A stretch of 64,000 bases of DNA, taken from positions 88,810,881-88,874,880 of the forward strand of contig CM043957.1 in assembly GCA_014529385.2 (NCBI GenBank), given 5' to 3'. Made by a program: the position numbers and the translations under genes. Below the pieces are notes generated by a model. That model was not told the DNA's origin. It made no database searches and saw nothing but the letters and a program-made list of their open reading frames with translations. Origin of the DNA: Adiantum capillus-veneris. Its lineage: Eukaryota > Streptophyta > Polypodiopsida > Polypodiales > Pteridaceae. Shown here piece after piece: positions 9,933 to 21,314 of the stretch; within the stretch, counting starts at the first letter, position 1, and every line of letters begins with the position of its first letter.

Positions 9933-11224
9933 TGATGGGGGCTTTTCACAAGCCAAGCTCTCATACCCCTCTTCTCTCGTCCCCACCCCATGAAAACCCC
10001 CTCTTAGGGAGGGAGTGATAAAAGGCATTGGAAAAAGTAAGAAAAAAATAAAGTATGATTATGTAAATATATGAGAAAGGTAAAATAGGCCACCTCATGC
10101 CTGCGGGGCAGCCCATCTCCACCTTGCCTCCTTTTTCTTCACTGTTCCCCCGCCGTGTGTCCCTTTTCCTCTCCTCCTTCCCCTTGTCCTTTCTCCTTTC
10201 TCTCTCCCCTCAAGCTACCCCACCTCTCACCAATAATGCATTCTAACTCACCAATAATGCACCCTAACTCACATGCAACTTACCCTATCTTCCAAAATAG
10301 TATACCCCATCCCCTCTTTCTCTCTCCTATCATATCCCATGACCCAAATACCCCCCTCTCTCTCTAAAGGGCGCCATGTCTCTTGTCTTGTAGCTAAATA
10401 ACCTCCCCCACACTCACACACACTCAGTTTCACTGAAAAAGGTTCCCACAGACCCATCCCCACCCGGTGGTTACCTGATTTTTCTTGTGTTCACACACAT
10501 CTGCACACAGATTCACCTCTGAACACACTCCCCTATCTCCCCTCTTGTAATTACTTTATTCTCCATGTCACCTCTCACTTTTTTTTCATCAACCCATCTC
10601 TCTCTCTTAGTCTCTCTCTCATGAGACAGCTGTTCTGGCACATATACACACAGCCAGACAAGTGGGGCCCACAGTCACATGGCCTATGTAGATAATGATT
10701 TCTTCATTTCTAAATTCTAGAATTCCTCCCCCCTCCTCCCCTATATAAAGAGGGGTCACCATCACACTAAATACATACACAACATCACCAAAGAACACAC
10801 TATGCATTGTGTGTGCCTAGTGCACACACACACACCCACACCATCACCATCACCGCAATCACCATGCTTGTCTTGAGCATGACCTCTACACCCTTGGCTA
10901 TGGAAGATGAAGGGAAACTAAATGAAGGATGATGGCCATAATCCTCGTGCGAGTCTTCGCCATCAACTCCCACCTATCCGCCATGTGCTCTACCACTCTC
11001 TCCCTTCTCATTCCCCTACCCTATGCTCCCCATTTCATCGCCTAATTCTCTAAATAAAGCTTGAGGTTTTGTGAGTATGTTTTCTTGCAATGTTTTGCCC
11101 ATGTGAGGTGTGCGGAATCGCCACCTAGTCTTGTGTTTTGGAGTGAGCTTGTGTATGTGTGAAGGGTGTGCGGATTCGCCATCCTTTTGTGGTGCCTAAG
11201 TACTAAGCCGCTATACCCCCTCCC

Positions 11225-11259
<35 letters not shown>

Positions 11260-11469
11260 TGATCTCATTCCCTTCCCTCTTCATCATTACTCCCAAGCAT
11301 CCATCTCTCTTGGATGAAAACTTTGTTATGGTGGTGTGTTGTTTGCGTCCTAGCCGCTGAAGCTAGGTGGTGCCCCCTGTTTGCTTTACCATGACAGGCT
11401 CGAGGCGCGCCATTCGATCCCCGGTGTTTTAGAGGCCGTCGGGATTCGGGGTTCGCTTTGCTCCCGTCA
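9933..11469 (+). repeat. 3' LTR of Tat-like gypsy element
   Basis: This 1537-bp partner of 2249-3801 begins TGATGGG and ends CCCGTCA. It keeps a canonical TATATAAAG (10742-10750) and AATAAA (11053-11058). Confidence 0.93.
10742..10750 (+). promoter_or_regulatory. TATA box in 3' LTR
   Basis: TATATAAAG is followed by AGGGGTCACCATC. It is the intact form of the site changed in the 5' LTR. Confidence 0.65.
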
Positions 11470-13290
11470 TTGCTTGCCTTTCAACCGACTTTCCTCCATG
11501 AGAACACGAAGAGTGACAAGATGATCAATGGTGCTATGGCATCGACAAAAACCCGCTTGTCCCTTTGTACACTTGTCATTCTCTTCAGCCCAATCACTCA
11601 ATTTCATCTCCATTATGCACCCAAACAACTTTTCCATAAGAGACCCAATCATTATAGTCCGGTAGTTGCTTACATTCTTTACATCCCCTCCTTTATACAA
11701 AGGCTTAACCCAATTAGTACTCCAATCATAAGGCATACCATGTTGAAGTGCAAGGTTGAACATATCACACATCCACTCATGGGTAAAATCTCCCGTGCAT
11801 TTGATCATCTCCGGCTTGATACCTTGAAGATCTCCCGCTTTGCGAGTGGCCAACTTTTCAAGCCCACCGCATACATCCTCAATAGTAAAAAAAGACGGCA
11901 TACATGGGAGTGAACCATAAAATGGCATTTTTTCAGTATTTGCTTGCTCATATAATTTCCTACAATGTGTGTACATATCCACTAGACTCAAGTTACCAAA
12001 ATTCTCAACCCGCTTGCCTCTCAAGTTTCTCCAAAATCTTCCACATGCATGTGCCTTTTCTTGGACTTGAAATTCTTGTTGCTTTACTTCCCATCTTCTT
12101 CTCTTCTTTTGAATCAATGCCTTGTATGTATGCAAATGACTTTGATAGTTGTCTTTGTCCATAGTTGCATCAAGCTTTATCAAGGACTTTCGAGCATCTT
12201 GACATTCTTTATCAAACCACCTTTTGCGTGATCTATCTTTGTTGATACCATGGAGATGCTTTATGGAAAAGCATTCTTCCGCACAAGAACAAATAGCTTT
12301 TTTGAAATCTTCCCATTTAGTTTCCAATGGTGCATCACATTGAAGCTTTGTCATCCATAATTTTTGCTCAACCATTTCAATGTACATTGGTGCCCGTTTG
12401 AAATCCATACATAGTGATAACTTCTCTTTCCTTTGGCTGAGATTATCATGCTTAGTTGCTTCTCCACATGAAAGGTCGATACATAAGGTGCGATGGTCGG
12501 ATTCCGGGGTCCATTGACCAAACATAAAACTCTTGATGCGATACATGATGGCTTCAGAGAGTAGCATATAGTCAATCACACTATCCCCATTATGTCTCCT
12601 ACATGTAAATCCATTGGTTCCACTCCACAAAGATACACCATTGGCAATGAGCATACCCGTGCTATTACACATGTGTAAAAGTAACTTTCCATAGTGATCC
12701 AGCTCTTTCTCATCCATTGAAGTACGATCATACAAGTGAACTTCCTCCAACTCCCTTGAAATGTATGGCATATCAAATTGTTGAGTATCATGTTGCAATG
12801 TTTTTGTGCGAGCATTCATATCCCCAAATACAATAACATCACCTTCACCTTTGAAATAAGCAATGTCCTCTTCTAAATCAGAAAATGGTTGATCTCTATC
12901 CATGCAAGCATAAAAGGGAGAATCATGATGAGGAATGTAGCAACCGGCTACAAAAATGGGTGCTCTTTTTGGTGTCATAATTTTCAACCATACATAACGT
13001 TTGTACTTGTCATCTTTCACAATTGATACAAAATCTTCCAATCCTTTCTTAACCATACATGCTAACCCTCCGTGTCCTCTTCGTTGCTTGAGATTCTTTG
13101 ACCACATCAATGAATGTACATTGTAATCCTCCAAGCCGTTAATCCTTTGTGTATCATGCTCCCAAGTTTCAACAAGAAGTACAACATCGGCTTTGCTTGT
13201 TAGTTCATCAATGCCAACCCCCGCATTCCATGGGTATCCATTACAATTCCAAAAGCATATTTTCAATTGTAACTCGGTCTCATAGGTCAC
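11470..13290 (-). pseudogene. LINE ORF2, endonuclease and N-terminal RT (split by insertion)
   Basis: The ATG at 13288-13290 lies a few bases after the ORF1 stop. The protein opens with an APE-type endonuclease. Catalytic blocks in order are WNCNGYPWN, LLVETWEH, VAGCYIPHHDS, FGDMNART, SVIDYMLLS and ESDHRTL. A linker leads to the RT start: WVKPLYKGGD, NYRTIMIGSLMEKL and KGQAGFCRCHSTIDHL. The frame ends abruptly at the gypsy LTR after RLKGKQ and resumes on the other side at 2248. The endonuclease makes the first nick used for target-primed reverse transcription. Confidence 0.9.
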
Positions 13291-13296
13291 ACATCC

Positions 13297-14247
13297 CTAT
13301 TTGCTTGAGAGACTTTCCTCCTCCTTGGGCACATTTTCTTCATGAGAGATCTCCTTGTTTTTATTATTCTTTTCCTCATATGCCTTGCGACGCATATTTT
13401 GTTGCTTAATAGTGCGATCTTCACATACAAAACATTTTGTATCCCTCAAATAGATCCAACTATTATCAAGGATAATCTTTCGCTTGGTCTCATCCGGCAT
13501 GGTGCATACCATTGGCCGTTCTCCCGAGCGAGGAGCTCCTTGCTTCCCCACTCTATGTGCTCCATAGACCATAACTCCGGACATGCCAAAGTGGGTTTTG
13601 AAGAAATCTTCAATAACAATGGCAAGAGAAGGAGGTGTCTCTAACTTCTCTTCGGGAATTCCACAAATAACAATGTTCTTGGAACGTCGCTCCCGTTCCT
13701 TCAACTCCTCCACATCCACATTCTCAACATTCTTCGTTTGAACCATAGCTTGCATGAGTGAGGAATTAGAAACCACATTGCTACCACATACATCAACCCA
13801 AGACTTGTTTGTGCATACATTTTTCATGTCGCATACATCCCGGCTCATAGTGTCAAATTTCTCCTCTTTCAATACATGGTCATGCTCTACTTTGCTCATC
13901 CGCTCCCTCAAAGCATTCAAGTCCACAAGAGAGCGTTTACATTCCTTGACTTCCTCTTCAAGTTGCATCAAACGTGTTGTTTGCATCTCAAGTGTCCTCT
14001 TGAGATTCTCATTCTCAACCACAAGTACCCTTAGTGTGCCATTCTCCATTGCAAGTGCTCGTAAGTCTTCGCCTTGTTTGTTTACGGTCTCTTGCAATGA
14101 TATCAAGTACGCCATGATCATGGTTTCCGATGTCGTTGGTTGGGTGGTTGTGTTGCTATCTCCACACTTAGGAGATTTTGGATCATTTTCCACAATGGTT
14201 GTGGACCTTGTTGAAGAAGAAGAACCCTTGCGAGTGCCGGAAGACAT
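13297..14247 (-). CDS. LINE ORF1 (coiled-coil, RNA-binding-type)
   Basis: This is a 316-residue open frame. It has a Ser/Thr-rich start, a long heptad-like coiled coil at about residues 45-125 (ENENLKRTLEMQTTRLMQLEEE), then a block RRSKNIVICGIPEE...AHRVGKQG...RPMVCTMPDETKRKIIL that matches the layout of L1 ORF1 RRM and C-terminal domains. The tail is basic and acidic. ORF1 trimers bind element RNA. It sits just upstream of ORF2 with a few bases between. No stop or frameshift is visible, although ORF2 is dead. Confidence 0.8.
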   Translation of the reverse strand: MSSGTRKGSSSSTRSTTIVENDPKSPKCGDSNTTTQPTTSETMIMAYLISLQETVNKQGEDLRALAMENGTLRVLVVENENLKRTLEMQTTRLMQLEEEVKECKRSLVDLNALRERMSKVEHDHVLKEEKFDTMSRDVCDMKNVCTNKSWVDVCGSNVVSNSSLMQAMVQTKNVENVDVEELKERERRSKNIVICGIPEEKLETPPSLAIVIEDFFKTHFGMSGVMVYGAHRVGKQGAPRSGERPMVCTMPDETKRKIILDNSWIYLRDTKCFVCEDRTIKQQNMRRKAYEEKNNKNKEISHEENVPKEEESLSSK

Positions 14248-14474
14248 TGTATGTAAAATAGGAGATGAGAATCAATTTTGTTGAACCTGTTCACTTCAGA
14301 AATGCTGCTACAGAAATGCCTTCCATAACTCTGAAAGTTTTTGTCTTTACATCAATGCGTAGAGGACTTCGTGCTCTTCGATTGAGGCTATAGATCACCC
14401 AAATCGGAGTTCGGATGAAGAAGTTATGATCAAAAGAGTGGACTGCTATCTACTAGGTCAAAAAACGGCTGATA

Positions 14475-14476
<2 letters not shown>

Positions 14477-14563
<87 letters not shown>
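14477..14563. repeat. (GA)n microsatellite
   Basis: This is an almost pure GA tract of about 87 bases with one AAAG interruption near 14527. It sits at the presumed 5' edge of the LINE. Confidence 0.95.
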
Positions 14564-14568
<5 letters not shown>

Positions 14569-14687
14569 ACATGGTAAAGAAATGTATTTCAAGCACACTT
14601 TTTCACTGGGCACAATTGACAAATGAGCTCAATAAACTTCATGTATTGAAAGTCATTTGTATACACTTGGGTTCACAAGAATATCTG

Positions 14688-16108
14688 TTACATTGACACT
14701 ACTTCAACCCGACCATCCAACTCTCTGCACAAAATATCTTTTTCCCTTCGCCGCATCACCTTACGGCCAGCTAGGAAAAAGGAAAAATCTGATAGGTCCC
14801 TGTCCATTGACTCTTCAATTATGTCATGCCGCAAATACTGAAGACTGCATAGCTCCCTTATTGTAACCACCAACAGTAGGCCATGCTCTTTATCAATCAC
14901 TTCCACATCCACAGCAGGATTATCTTCCAAACCTGCAGAAACCTGGTCCATAGGAATGTACTTACCATTGAGTATTTGTGATCGCATATACCAAAACGAG
15001 AGTAACAGTGATTGGCTTGCAATCATGTAGTTGACAACTAGAGTATCAAGCGTGACCTCGCACTGTAAACCAATCTCTTCCTTTACATACCATCCTCTGT
15101 CAAGAAGTTTGTCACAGGATGACTGCTGAAATGACTTGCACATGAACATAGTTTTTGTAACACGGATGTTGTAGCTATGAAACAACTCTATGAAGAGTGC
15201 AACAGGACAAAAGTTTGCAATTCTAACCAGTTTGGTGGGAATAGAGCTACATAGAGACCTCTGTATATCCTTGTAGAGCTTACTTCGCATTGCCTCCACC
15301 ATTGTTTCCTCGGGAACTGGCCAGTCCAAAGTGTTCCAATCGGCTGGTAGAGGCACTTTCACCAACATGCCATTCTTATTCCCTGAGCTGAGTTGGTAGA
15401 AGTGGTCATAAAAAAATATTCCCTCATCAGCCAGTCTTTTGCTGCTCCTCCCTGAATACTGTAGAGAGCCAATGTGGGCATGAACAACATGGAAGAGGCC
15501 TATTATGCACTCCACAGGCTCCCATTGCTCATAAGAAGAGGGATAAACATCTGCAATATATATAAGAAGAGTTAAACTAAGAGTATCAATAAGTAAAAAT
15601 GACAAATCTAATGTAATTGAGCTGTGAAGAATGGAGACATTGCTCATAACAAGCAGGAGAAACATTGAAAAATATATACGAAAAGTTATAATGAGAGTAT
15701 CAGTAAGTTCACATGTCAAGAGTACTTACAATTGCAACGTGGTTGATGTATATCTGATACATTTCCACTGTTTGCTATCACCTCTGGATGGGTAAACACA
15801 TGCTGAACAAGAACTTCCTTTACAGATCTTTTGCCGATTTCAACTTTGAAATCCAACACTTTGGCCTTCCATGCTGAGCGGTAAACGTTGATACCACTAG
15901 ACCTCTTGGGTCTTCTTGGTTGCATGAGGACCCATGAACCTTTGTTTATCCTTTGTCCAACCCATTGGTTCTTTGCACTTATTGAAGTTGATATTGTAAT
16001 TGAGGATATGCTACTACTTGGCCTTCTAGGCAAAGTGCAGCTGTTGGTTGTTGGTGTGAGAGACAGTAAACACCTGGAGCTTCTTGGGCGAGAAGACGTG
16101 GAAGCCAT
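14688..16108 (-). CDS. Intact two-exon gene of unknown family (paralogue of gene A)
   Basis: Exon 1 runs 16108 to 15730 and exon 2 runs 15550 to 14688. The intron begins GTAAGTAC and ends TTGCAG. The joined frame encodes about 413 residues and ends TAA 14688-14690. Exon 1 has a Ser/Arg-rich start, then KGSWVLMQPRRP, W-KAKVLDFKVE and VLVQHVFTHPEVI. Exon 2 has EGIFFYDHFYQL, PLPADWNTLDWP, DIQRSL and TKTMFMCKSF, then LLDRGWYVKEE. The decayed gene at 28434-29742 has the same blocks, a similar length, and an intron with the same donor context at the same site and phase 1. I do not recognise the family. The exon 1 block faintly recalls a BAH- or Tudor-like reader module, which is speculation. No break was found. 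Confidence 0.7.
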
Positions 16109-16469
16109 AGCTCTCAGAGAAAAGCTTTAGTGGAGGGAGATTCACTTTGAAAGCATTCTAATGGAGGGAAAGTGTTTTAGAATTCCAATATCTTGTGCGG
16201 GCTTAATGGTCACCCTCCAGTACGTTAATGACCATAAGAGAATATCAGAAGTGGAACCACATGCAAGCACCTAAAAGCTCGGTAAAAGGAAGAAAATTAC
16301 GATGCTACAATCCTAGATTCGTGAAAGTTTTATGCTATTTTCCTATTTTTTGAGTCTTTCCACGTACTTTCCTACGTAACGTAGCCTTCGTGCTCATTGG
16401 ACGCGCGCTATTTTTCTCTCTCTTCATATGGCCCTCCAAATGACCTCTGAAATTTCCTAATGTGTACTC
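16109..16469. other. Stretch without a recognised gene
   Basis: This is presumed upstream region of the two-exon minus-strand gene. No ORF of note and no clear TATA box were found. Confidence 0.4.
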
Positions 16470-16745
16470 ACAGTTGCAACAAAGCTTCTTTTGGCTTGGA
16501 GTGAAGCGTGAAATTTTGAATCATGTCACCAGTTGTCTTACTTGTCAAAAGATTAAAGCGAAAGAGTAAAATACCAGGGAAATTACACCCATAAGATACT
16601 CCACATATGAAATGGGAGTACATCTCCATGGACTTCATTACCAGGTTACCTAAATCCTTAGGATACGATCCATATTTGTGGTGGTTGATATGCTCACAAA
16701 GGTAGACCATTGTAAGAAAACATGACGTAGCTACTTCATTAGCAT
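16470..16745 (+). pseudogene. Ty3/gypsy integrase fragment
   Basis: Plus-strand translation gives FFWLGVKREIL, then CLTCQKIKAK (the C-x2-C of an integrase zinc finger), then MKWEYISMDFITRLPKSLG and, after a frameshift, VVVDMLTKVDH. This is the finger plus first catalytic-Asp segment of a chromovirus-like integrase. It is broken by stops near 16568 and 16590 and a shift near 16665. It abuts the minus-strand copia remnant at about 16741-16750 and has no LTR nearby. Confidence 0.75.
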
Positions 16746-17734
16746 ACTCTTGAAGAATATCAATTCCTCCAAAATACAAATCATTTGTTGTTGTCCCTTT
16801 CAAATACCTAAGTATCCACTTCACAGCTTGCCAGTGCTCTTTACCTGGGTTGTCCATGAACCTACTTACAACTCCCACTGCATGTGCAATGTCTGGCCTT
16901 GTCCAAACCATAGCATACATAAGAGAACCTACCGCTGCAACATATGGAACTTTAGACATGTAGGCTATCTCCTCTTGTGTCTTTGGACACATATCCTTGG
17001 TTAGTTGAAAGTGACCAGCCAAAGGTGTAGAAACCGTTTTTGCATTTTGCATTGCAAACCTTTCTATTACCTTCTTGATGTAATCCTCTTGAGATAGATT
17101 TATCGTCTCCTTCGTCCTGTCCCTTCATATCTTCATACCAAGTATCCTCTTTGCAGCACCTAAATCTTTCATTGAAAAAGATTTAGACAGCTCCTCTTTT
17201 AGGTCTTTGATGTCTTGCATGTTAGCACTTGCAATCAACATGTCATCTCCAAAAGCCTAGACTTGTACCTTTTCTTCCCACCTTCTTCTTCCTTTATCTT
17301 GTACACCCACTTGTTCTAAAGTGCCCGCTTACCTTTAGGCATCTCAACCAACTCCCATGTTTGGTTGCGACGTAATGAGTCCATCTCCACTTGCATGCTC
17401 TTTATCCATTCTTCCTTGGATTTGTGATGCATAGCTTCTTCGTATGATTCTGGCTCTCCAGAATCTGAGATCAAGAGATGGTTGAAGAAAGGAACAAACC
17501 TTTCTGGAGGTCTACTTGCTCTTGTGGATCTTTGAGGAATAGGTTGAGGCTCCTCAATTGGTTGACGTTGTTTCATGTTGTCACCATTTGGACTTCTTGA
17601 GTCTTCAACGTCCTCAAGCTCCATGTACTCATCACCTATTTCTTTTGTTTGTTTTCGTTCCAAGTAGTCATTGTAAATATTTTGTTCGCTAAAAATTACA
17701 TCCCTACTTCTAAAGATTTCACCATCCTGAGGAT
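16741..17734 (-). pseudogene. Old copia element, 3' segment (integrase end, RT, truncated)
   Basis: This is the continuation of the minus-strand copia at 25033-27272, cut off by the nested copia. It reads NPQDGEIFRSRDVIFSE (integrase/RT linker), ERFVPFFNHLL, SYEEAM, W-KSMQVEMDSL and TWELVEMPKGK. It then jumps almost directly to GDDMLIASANM and SFSMKDLG, so the core of RT is deleted. It continues with VSTPLAGHF, VPYVAAVGSLMYAM, RPDIAHAVGVVSR and ILRYLKGT. It ends within the RNase H region at the junction with the gypsy integrase scrap. Frameshifts and stops are common. Confidence 0.85.
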
Positions 17735-17940
17735 TGTTGGGGTGTAGGCCAGGTGGCCGTGGGAAACCACCCTTGTACACTTGATTTCACCTATTGATAT
17801 AGGGAGAAAAAGAGGAAGGGTTGACTCTTCTTCTTCTTCTCCACTAACCCAACACAGGCTGTCTGTGTATCATCCCCTTCCCCATTCTCTTCTTCCCCCT
17901 CTCTTGCACACACTCCGTACACGCACACGCGCACTCATCA
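17735..17940 (+). repeat. 5' LTR of nested copia
   Basis: At 206 bp, it starts TGTTGGGGTGTAGGCC and ends GCACTCATCA. At least three substitutions separate it from the 3' LTR, all in its first 120 bases. Confidence 0.92.
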
Positions 17941-17942
17941 AT

Positions 17943-17954
17943 TGGTATCAGAGC
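17943..17954 (+). promoter_or_regulatory. Primer-binding site, initiator tRNA-Met
   Basis: TGGTATCAGAGC lies two bases after the 5' LTR, the classic copia site. Confidence 0.9.
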
Positions 17955-20499
17955 TGCGGTTACGACGGCGGCAGCGCACACTCTTCTCCCCCCCTCTCGC
18001 GCGCATGTCTCCCTCCCGGCGGGCTTCGACGGAGGTTCTCGGAGCTTGGCGCTCGCGATTGGCTTCCGGATCATGGGCGGAAGGATCGGCATCGGATCGG
18101 TGGTCATCCGGTGGTCATGGAGTTGGAAAGCTCGTAGCTCACGCATCTGGCACTGTAGGAGCGGGATCGGAGCTCCTGGAAGAAGATCTCAGGTCTCGAA
18201 GGTCTCGTGTGCGCGCACACCCTCTTGCACACAAGGGGAGGGCCAATCATTGGCAAAATGAAGAGGGGAAAGATTCAGTTTTCTGAGTTTTCTGTAGCAG
18301 AGGTGAACACAATCGATTTTCTGTGAAGTTTGTGGTCTAGAACATAGTCGTGTATCTATGAAGAGGGAACAGGAGAAGTCTGTGTATGTTATGTGAAGTG
18401 GTTGAATCAAATCAGGAACAACAGAATCTGGAAGTGGAACTTTAAAAAGATTTGCAGCAGGAAGGAACAATTGCAGATATGAGTGCATAAAGAGAAGAGT
18501 CGGGGCTCATCAACCGAAAGGAGAAGCATGAGGTGGAGCAAGGTGGTGAGCAATAGATTGGAACTAGATCTGATGAGGGCAATGCTGAGCGCACAAGCCA
18601 GAAGTGGTCGAAGCAAGGCTGATTTTCAATAGGAGCAGACCAGTGCTCTTTGTACTCTGTAGCAAAACCGGGAAATCGGCCTGAGGGAGCTGTTGATTTG
18701 CGCTAGAGACAGACAAGAAAGCCCGGCAATCCACACAAGCACACACACACACCTGTCAAAATTCCAGAGAGGAGCCCCACCAAGATTCGATCTCTACACA
18801 CACACACACACAGTGTGGGTAGTACACTTCAGCGCTAATTTAGCCAGCTTCAGCGCTGATCTCGGGTTGATCCACGCCTCCAGGTGCTACACACACAGCC
18901 ATTGATTCGGCTATTTGAGATCGGTGCAATTCGCTGTAGGTTGCAAGTCCTTTTAATTTTTATGTATGAAAATTAAACCTCATATTTTTTAAAGTGCTAC
19001 AAGAGCTACTTCCCATGGCTGTCGGGTGATCGACGATGCGCTAGAATTAGTTGAGCATGGCATTGATCAAGCACTGAGACATGGTGCTTCCCACACACAC
19101 ACACACACACATAGTCGTTCCAAATTCAACAGCCCTGCATGCTCGTCAGAATCATTTTTTTTTTGTGGCTCGAGCTCACACCTTCTTGTGTGTAAGCTAT
19201 CATTCCCACAAAGTGAGCCTCGACGATCCCGACTCCGGATATACAATATCTGTTCTCCGACATTGACACACACAGAGTGTGTGGGTACACCCGGCACCAT
19301 CCTCGACATCGGCGATTTGCCATAAACATTGGCAAGAGCGGATCAGCTCTCGGTTAGTCCTTCAGCATCGATTCAATTTATGACATTGGTTTCGACACCG
19401 ATGTCGGCAACCACGACACTGCTCTTGCACATTACGCGGCGGATTTCCAACATCCGAGCCTGACACGTGTGTTCCTGCGGAATGAGCACGTTCCCGCGAT
19501 CGACGACCGTGCTTGCGACATGCGCGGGTGAGGTACCTCTGTCATAGAGGAGTGACACCCGTCATTGGCACCAAGCGCACCGATCGCCCTGCATGACACA
19601 GTTTATGGATACGCCACCTTTGGCGGCTATTCGACTAGCATATTTCTGCCCGGCGGCAAAAATCGGCACATAGCGACACCGACACGCAGGTTACAGGCTA
19701 CAGGGGGGGGTTTTCAGCCCATTCATTCACAGATTCTCCAGGTTACCAGACATAGCGCTTTCACAGGCGATTTTGCAGTCATTTCGACAGCAGATTCTCT
19801 GCGGACACATGCATTTGACAAATGCATTTTGTTGAGAGCACACCTAGTGCTATTGAGCTCTTTTGAGAGCAGATATCCCCGCAAGGATCACTTTCACTGC
19901 ATGCAGTAGTTCTTGGCGCCTGTTTGAACGCGATTTTACTCATGTATGTTGAGTTGCGGACACTGCCCATTGTACTACGTGTGGAGCCATTTTTGGCTAT
20001 TTTGGCAGTTTTTCCCGGCCATTTCCGAGACTCGGACCGGAAGAGCCCTTTCTGAGACTGTGGCTAGTCCATTTGTGTCTGCATTAGCCTTTGGAGGGTC
20101 GATAGCGTGAGGTTTTATTTGAGCTGGGGTGTGCTCGAATGTTGAGACACTTTCGGTGATACAGGTAGCTGGAGTTCCCCTTTACGGTACCCTCGCCATA
20201 GGAAATGTATCTGGACGATTATTTATGCTTTTGAAGCCGAGTTGGCACTCACATAGCAGTTGTTTTGTGTAGCAGATGCCCAGTTAGTGCAGTTGGCACA
20301 TTTATATGCATTTTGAGTTGAGTTTTGACTCCTCATACAAAGGAAACTCTGCCGGATTTACTTCCCGCGAGTCGTGACTTCCATTGTTGGCGCTTTTGAG
20401 TCTATTTCGGTTGAGATTTTACTCCCGATACAAAGGTTACTCTGCCCAAATTTCTACAGCTTCTCGCCATAGTTTGGCACCTCTCAAACCCTCTTATCA
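17955..20499 (+). other. Unusually long copia leader
   Basis: About 2.5 kb lie between the primer-binding site and the gag ATG with no long frame. The stretch contains short (CA)n tracts near 18738, 18796 and 19094 and repeated GTTTTTGACT/TTGAGTT-like segments near 20320-20450. I see no captured gene. Confidence 0.6.
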
Positions 20500-21300
20500 G
20501 TGATGGCTTCCTCTTCAGAAAAGGAGGAGTATTTCATTCGGAAGTTCGATGGTAGCAACTTCACCATGTGGAAAGGGCGCATGAAAGATGTTTTGATAAA
20601 CAAAGGCCTCTCAGAACCGTTGAAAGAGCGCGCAGAGGACGATGATTATACACAAGCTCAATGGGAGCTTTTGGATACAAAAGCCATGGCTACGATACCT
20701 CTACAGCTAGCCGAGTCAGTCTTCTTCACTATCATAGGGAAGAAAACAACCAAGGAACTTTGGGATAGCTTATGTTCAGCATGGGAGAGCAAAAGTGCAT
20801 CCAACAAATTTTTTCTCATGAAAAAGCTTATGAAGCTCAACATGAAAGAAGGTAGCACAGTTTCCAGTCATTTAAATGAGTTCAACTCCTTGTTCAGTCA
20901 GCTGACATCTCAGGGCTTTAAGGAGTTTGACGATGAACTCAAGTATATCTTCTTATTATGCTCTCTACCCAGTTCATGGGATATCTTTTGCACAGCCATT
21001 AGCAATTCGGCTCCGAATGGCAAGTTAGAATTCAATGCTGTCACAGATGCGTTGCTCACTGAAGAGATTCGTCGTAAATCTCTTGATAATGCTAGTCATG
21101 GAGATGCATATATGGCTGGCAGTTCAACAAATCCAAGAGGCCGTGTGACAGGAACAAATACAAAAGCAAAAGTAGAGAGCGAAATCCTCGTAGTCCTAGC
21201 AGACACAGGAACCAAAGTAGAGACTGCAATGCCAAAAATGTCAAGTGTTACTATTGCCACAAGAAGGGTCATTACAAAAAGGATTGTCGCAGTTTCCTAA
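20500..21300 (+). pseudogene. gag: Copia gag
   Basis: The frame opens MMASSSEKEEY at 20500 and shows a UBN2-type copia gag: KFDGSNFTMWKGRMKDVL, TIIGKKTTKELWDSL, LMKKLMKLNMKEG, VSSHLNEFNSL and LLCSLPSSWD. A frameshift near 21150-21190 puts the CCHC knuckle (CYYCHKKGHYKKDC, about 21250-21290) in another frame, so the listed frame ends at 21300 without it. Gag forms the particle that packages element RNA. Confidence 0.87.
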
Positions 21301-21314
21301 GAGATCAGAAAAAC

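Larger units (their letters stand above)
2249..11469 (+). mobile_element. Ty3/gypsy LTR retrotransposon, Tat-like (dual RNase H)
   Basis: This is a complete 9221-bp element. The LTRs at 2249-3801 and 9933-11469 begin TGATGGG and end CCCATCA or CCCGTCA, which are perfect or near-perfect inverted termini. A primer-binding site follows the 5' LTR and a polypurine tract precedes the 3' LTR. The flanks are TCGC (2245-2248) and TTGC (11470-11473), a 4-bp target duplication with one C/T change. Removing the element and one flank restores the LINE ORF2 reading frame. The gag-pol order is gag, zinc knuckle, protease, RT, RNase H, second RNase H, integrase. The second RNase H marks the Tat clade. The 1646-codon pol frame is open, so insertion looks fairly recent. 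Confidence 0.93.
11470..14476 (-). mobile_element. LINE, 5' portion
   Basis: This is the upstream half of the LINE split by the gypsy element. It contains a 5' UTR, ORF1 and the endonuclease plus N-terminal RT part of ORF2. Its upper boundary is placed at the start of a long GA tract (14477); the exact 5' end is uncertain. Confidence 0.82.
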
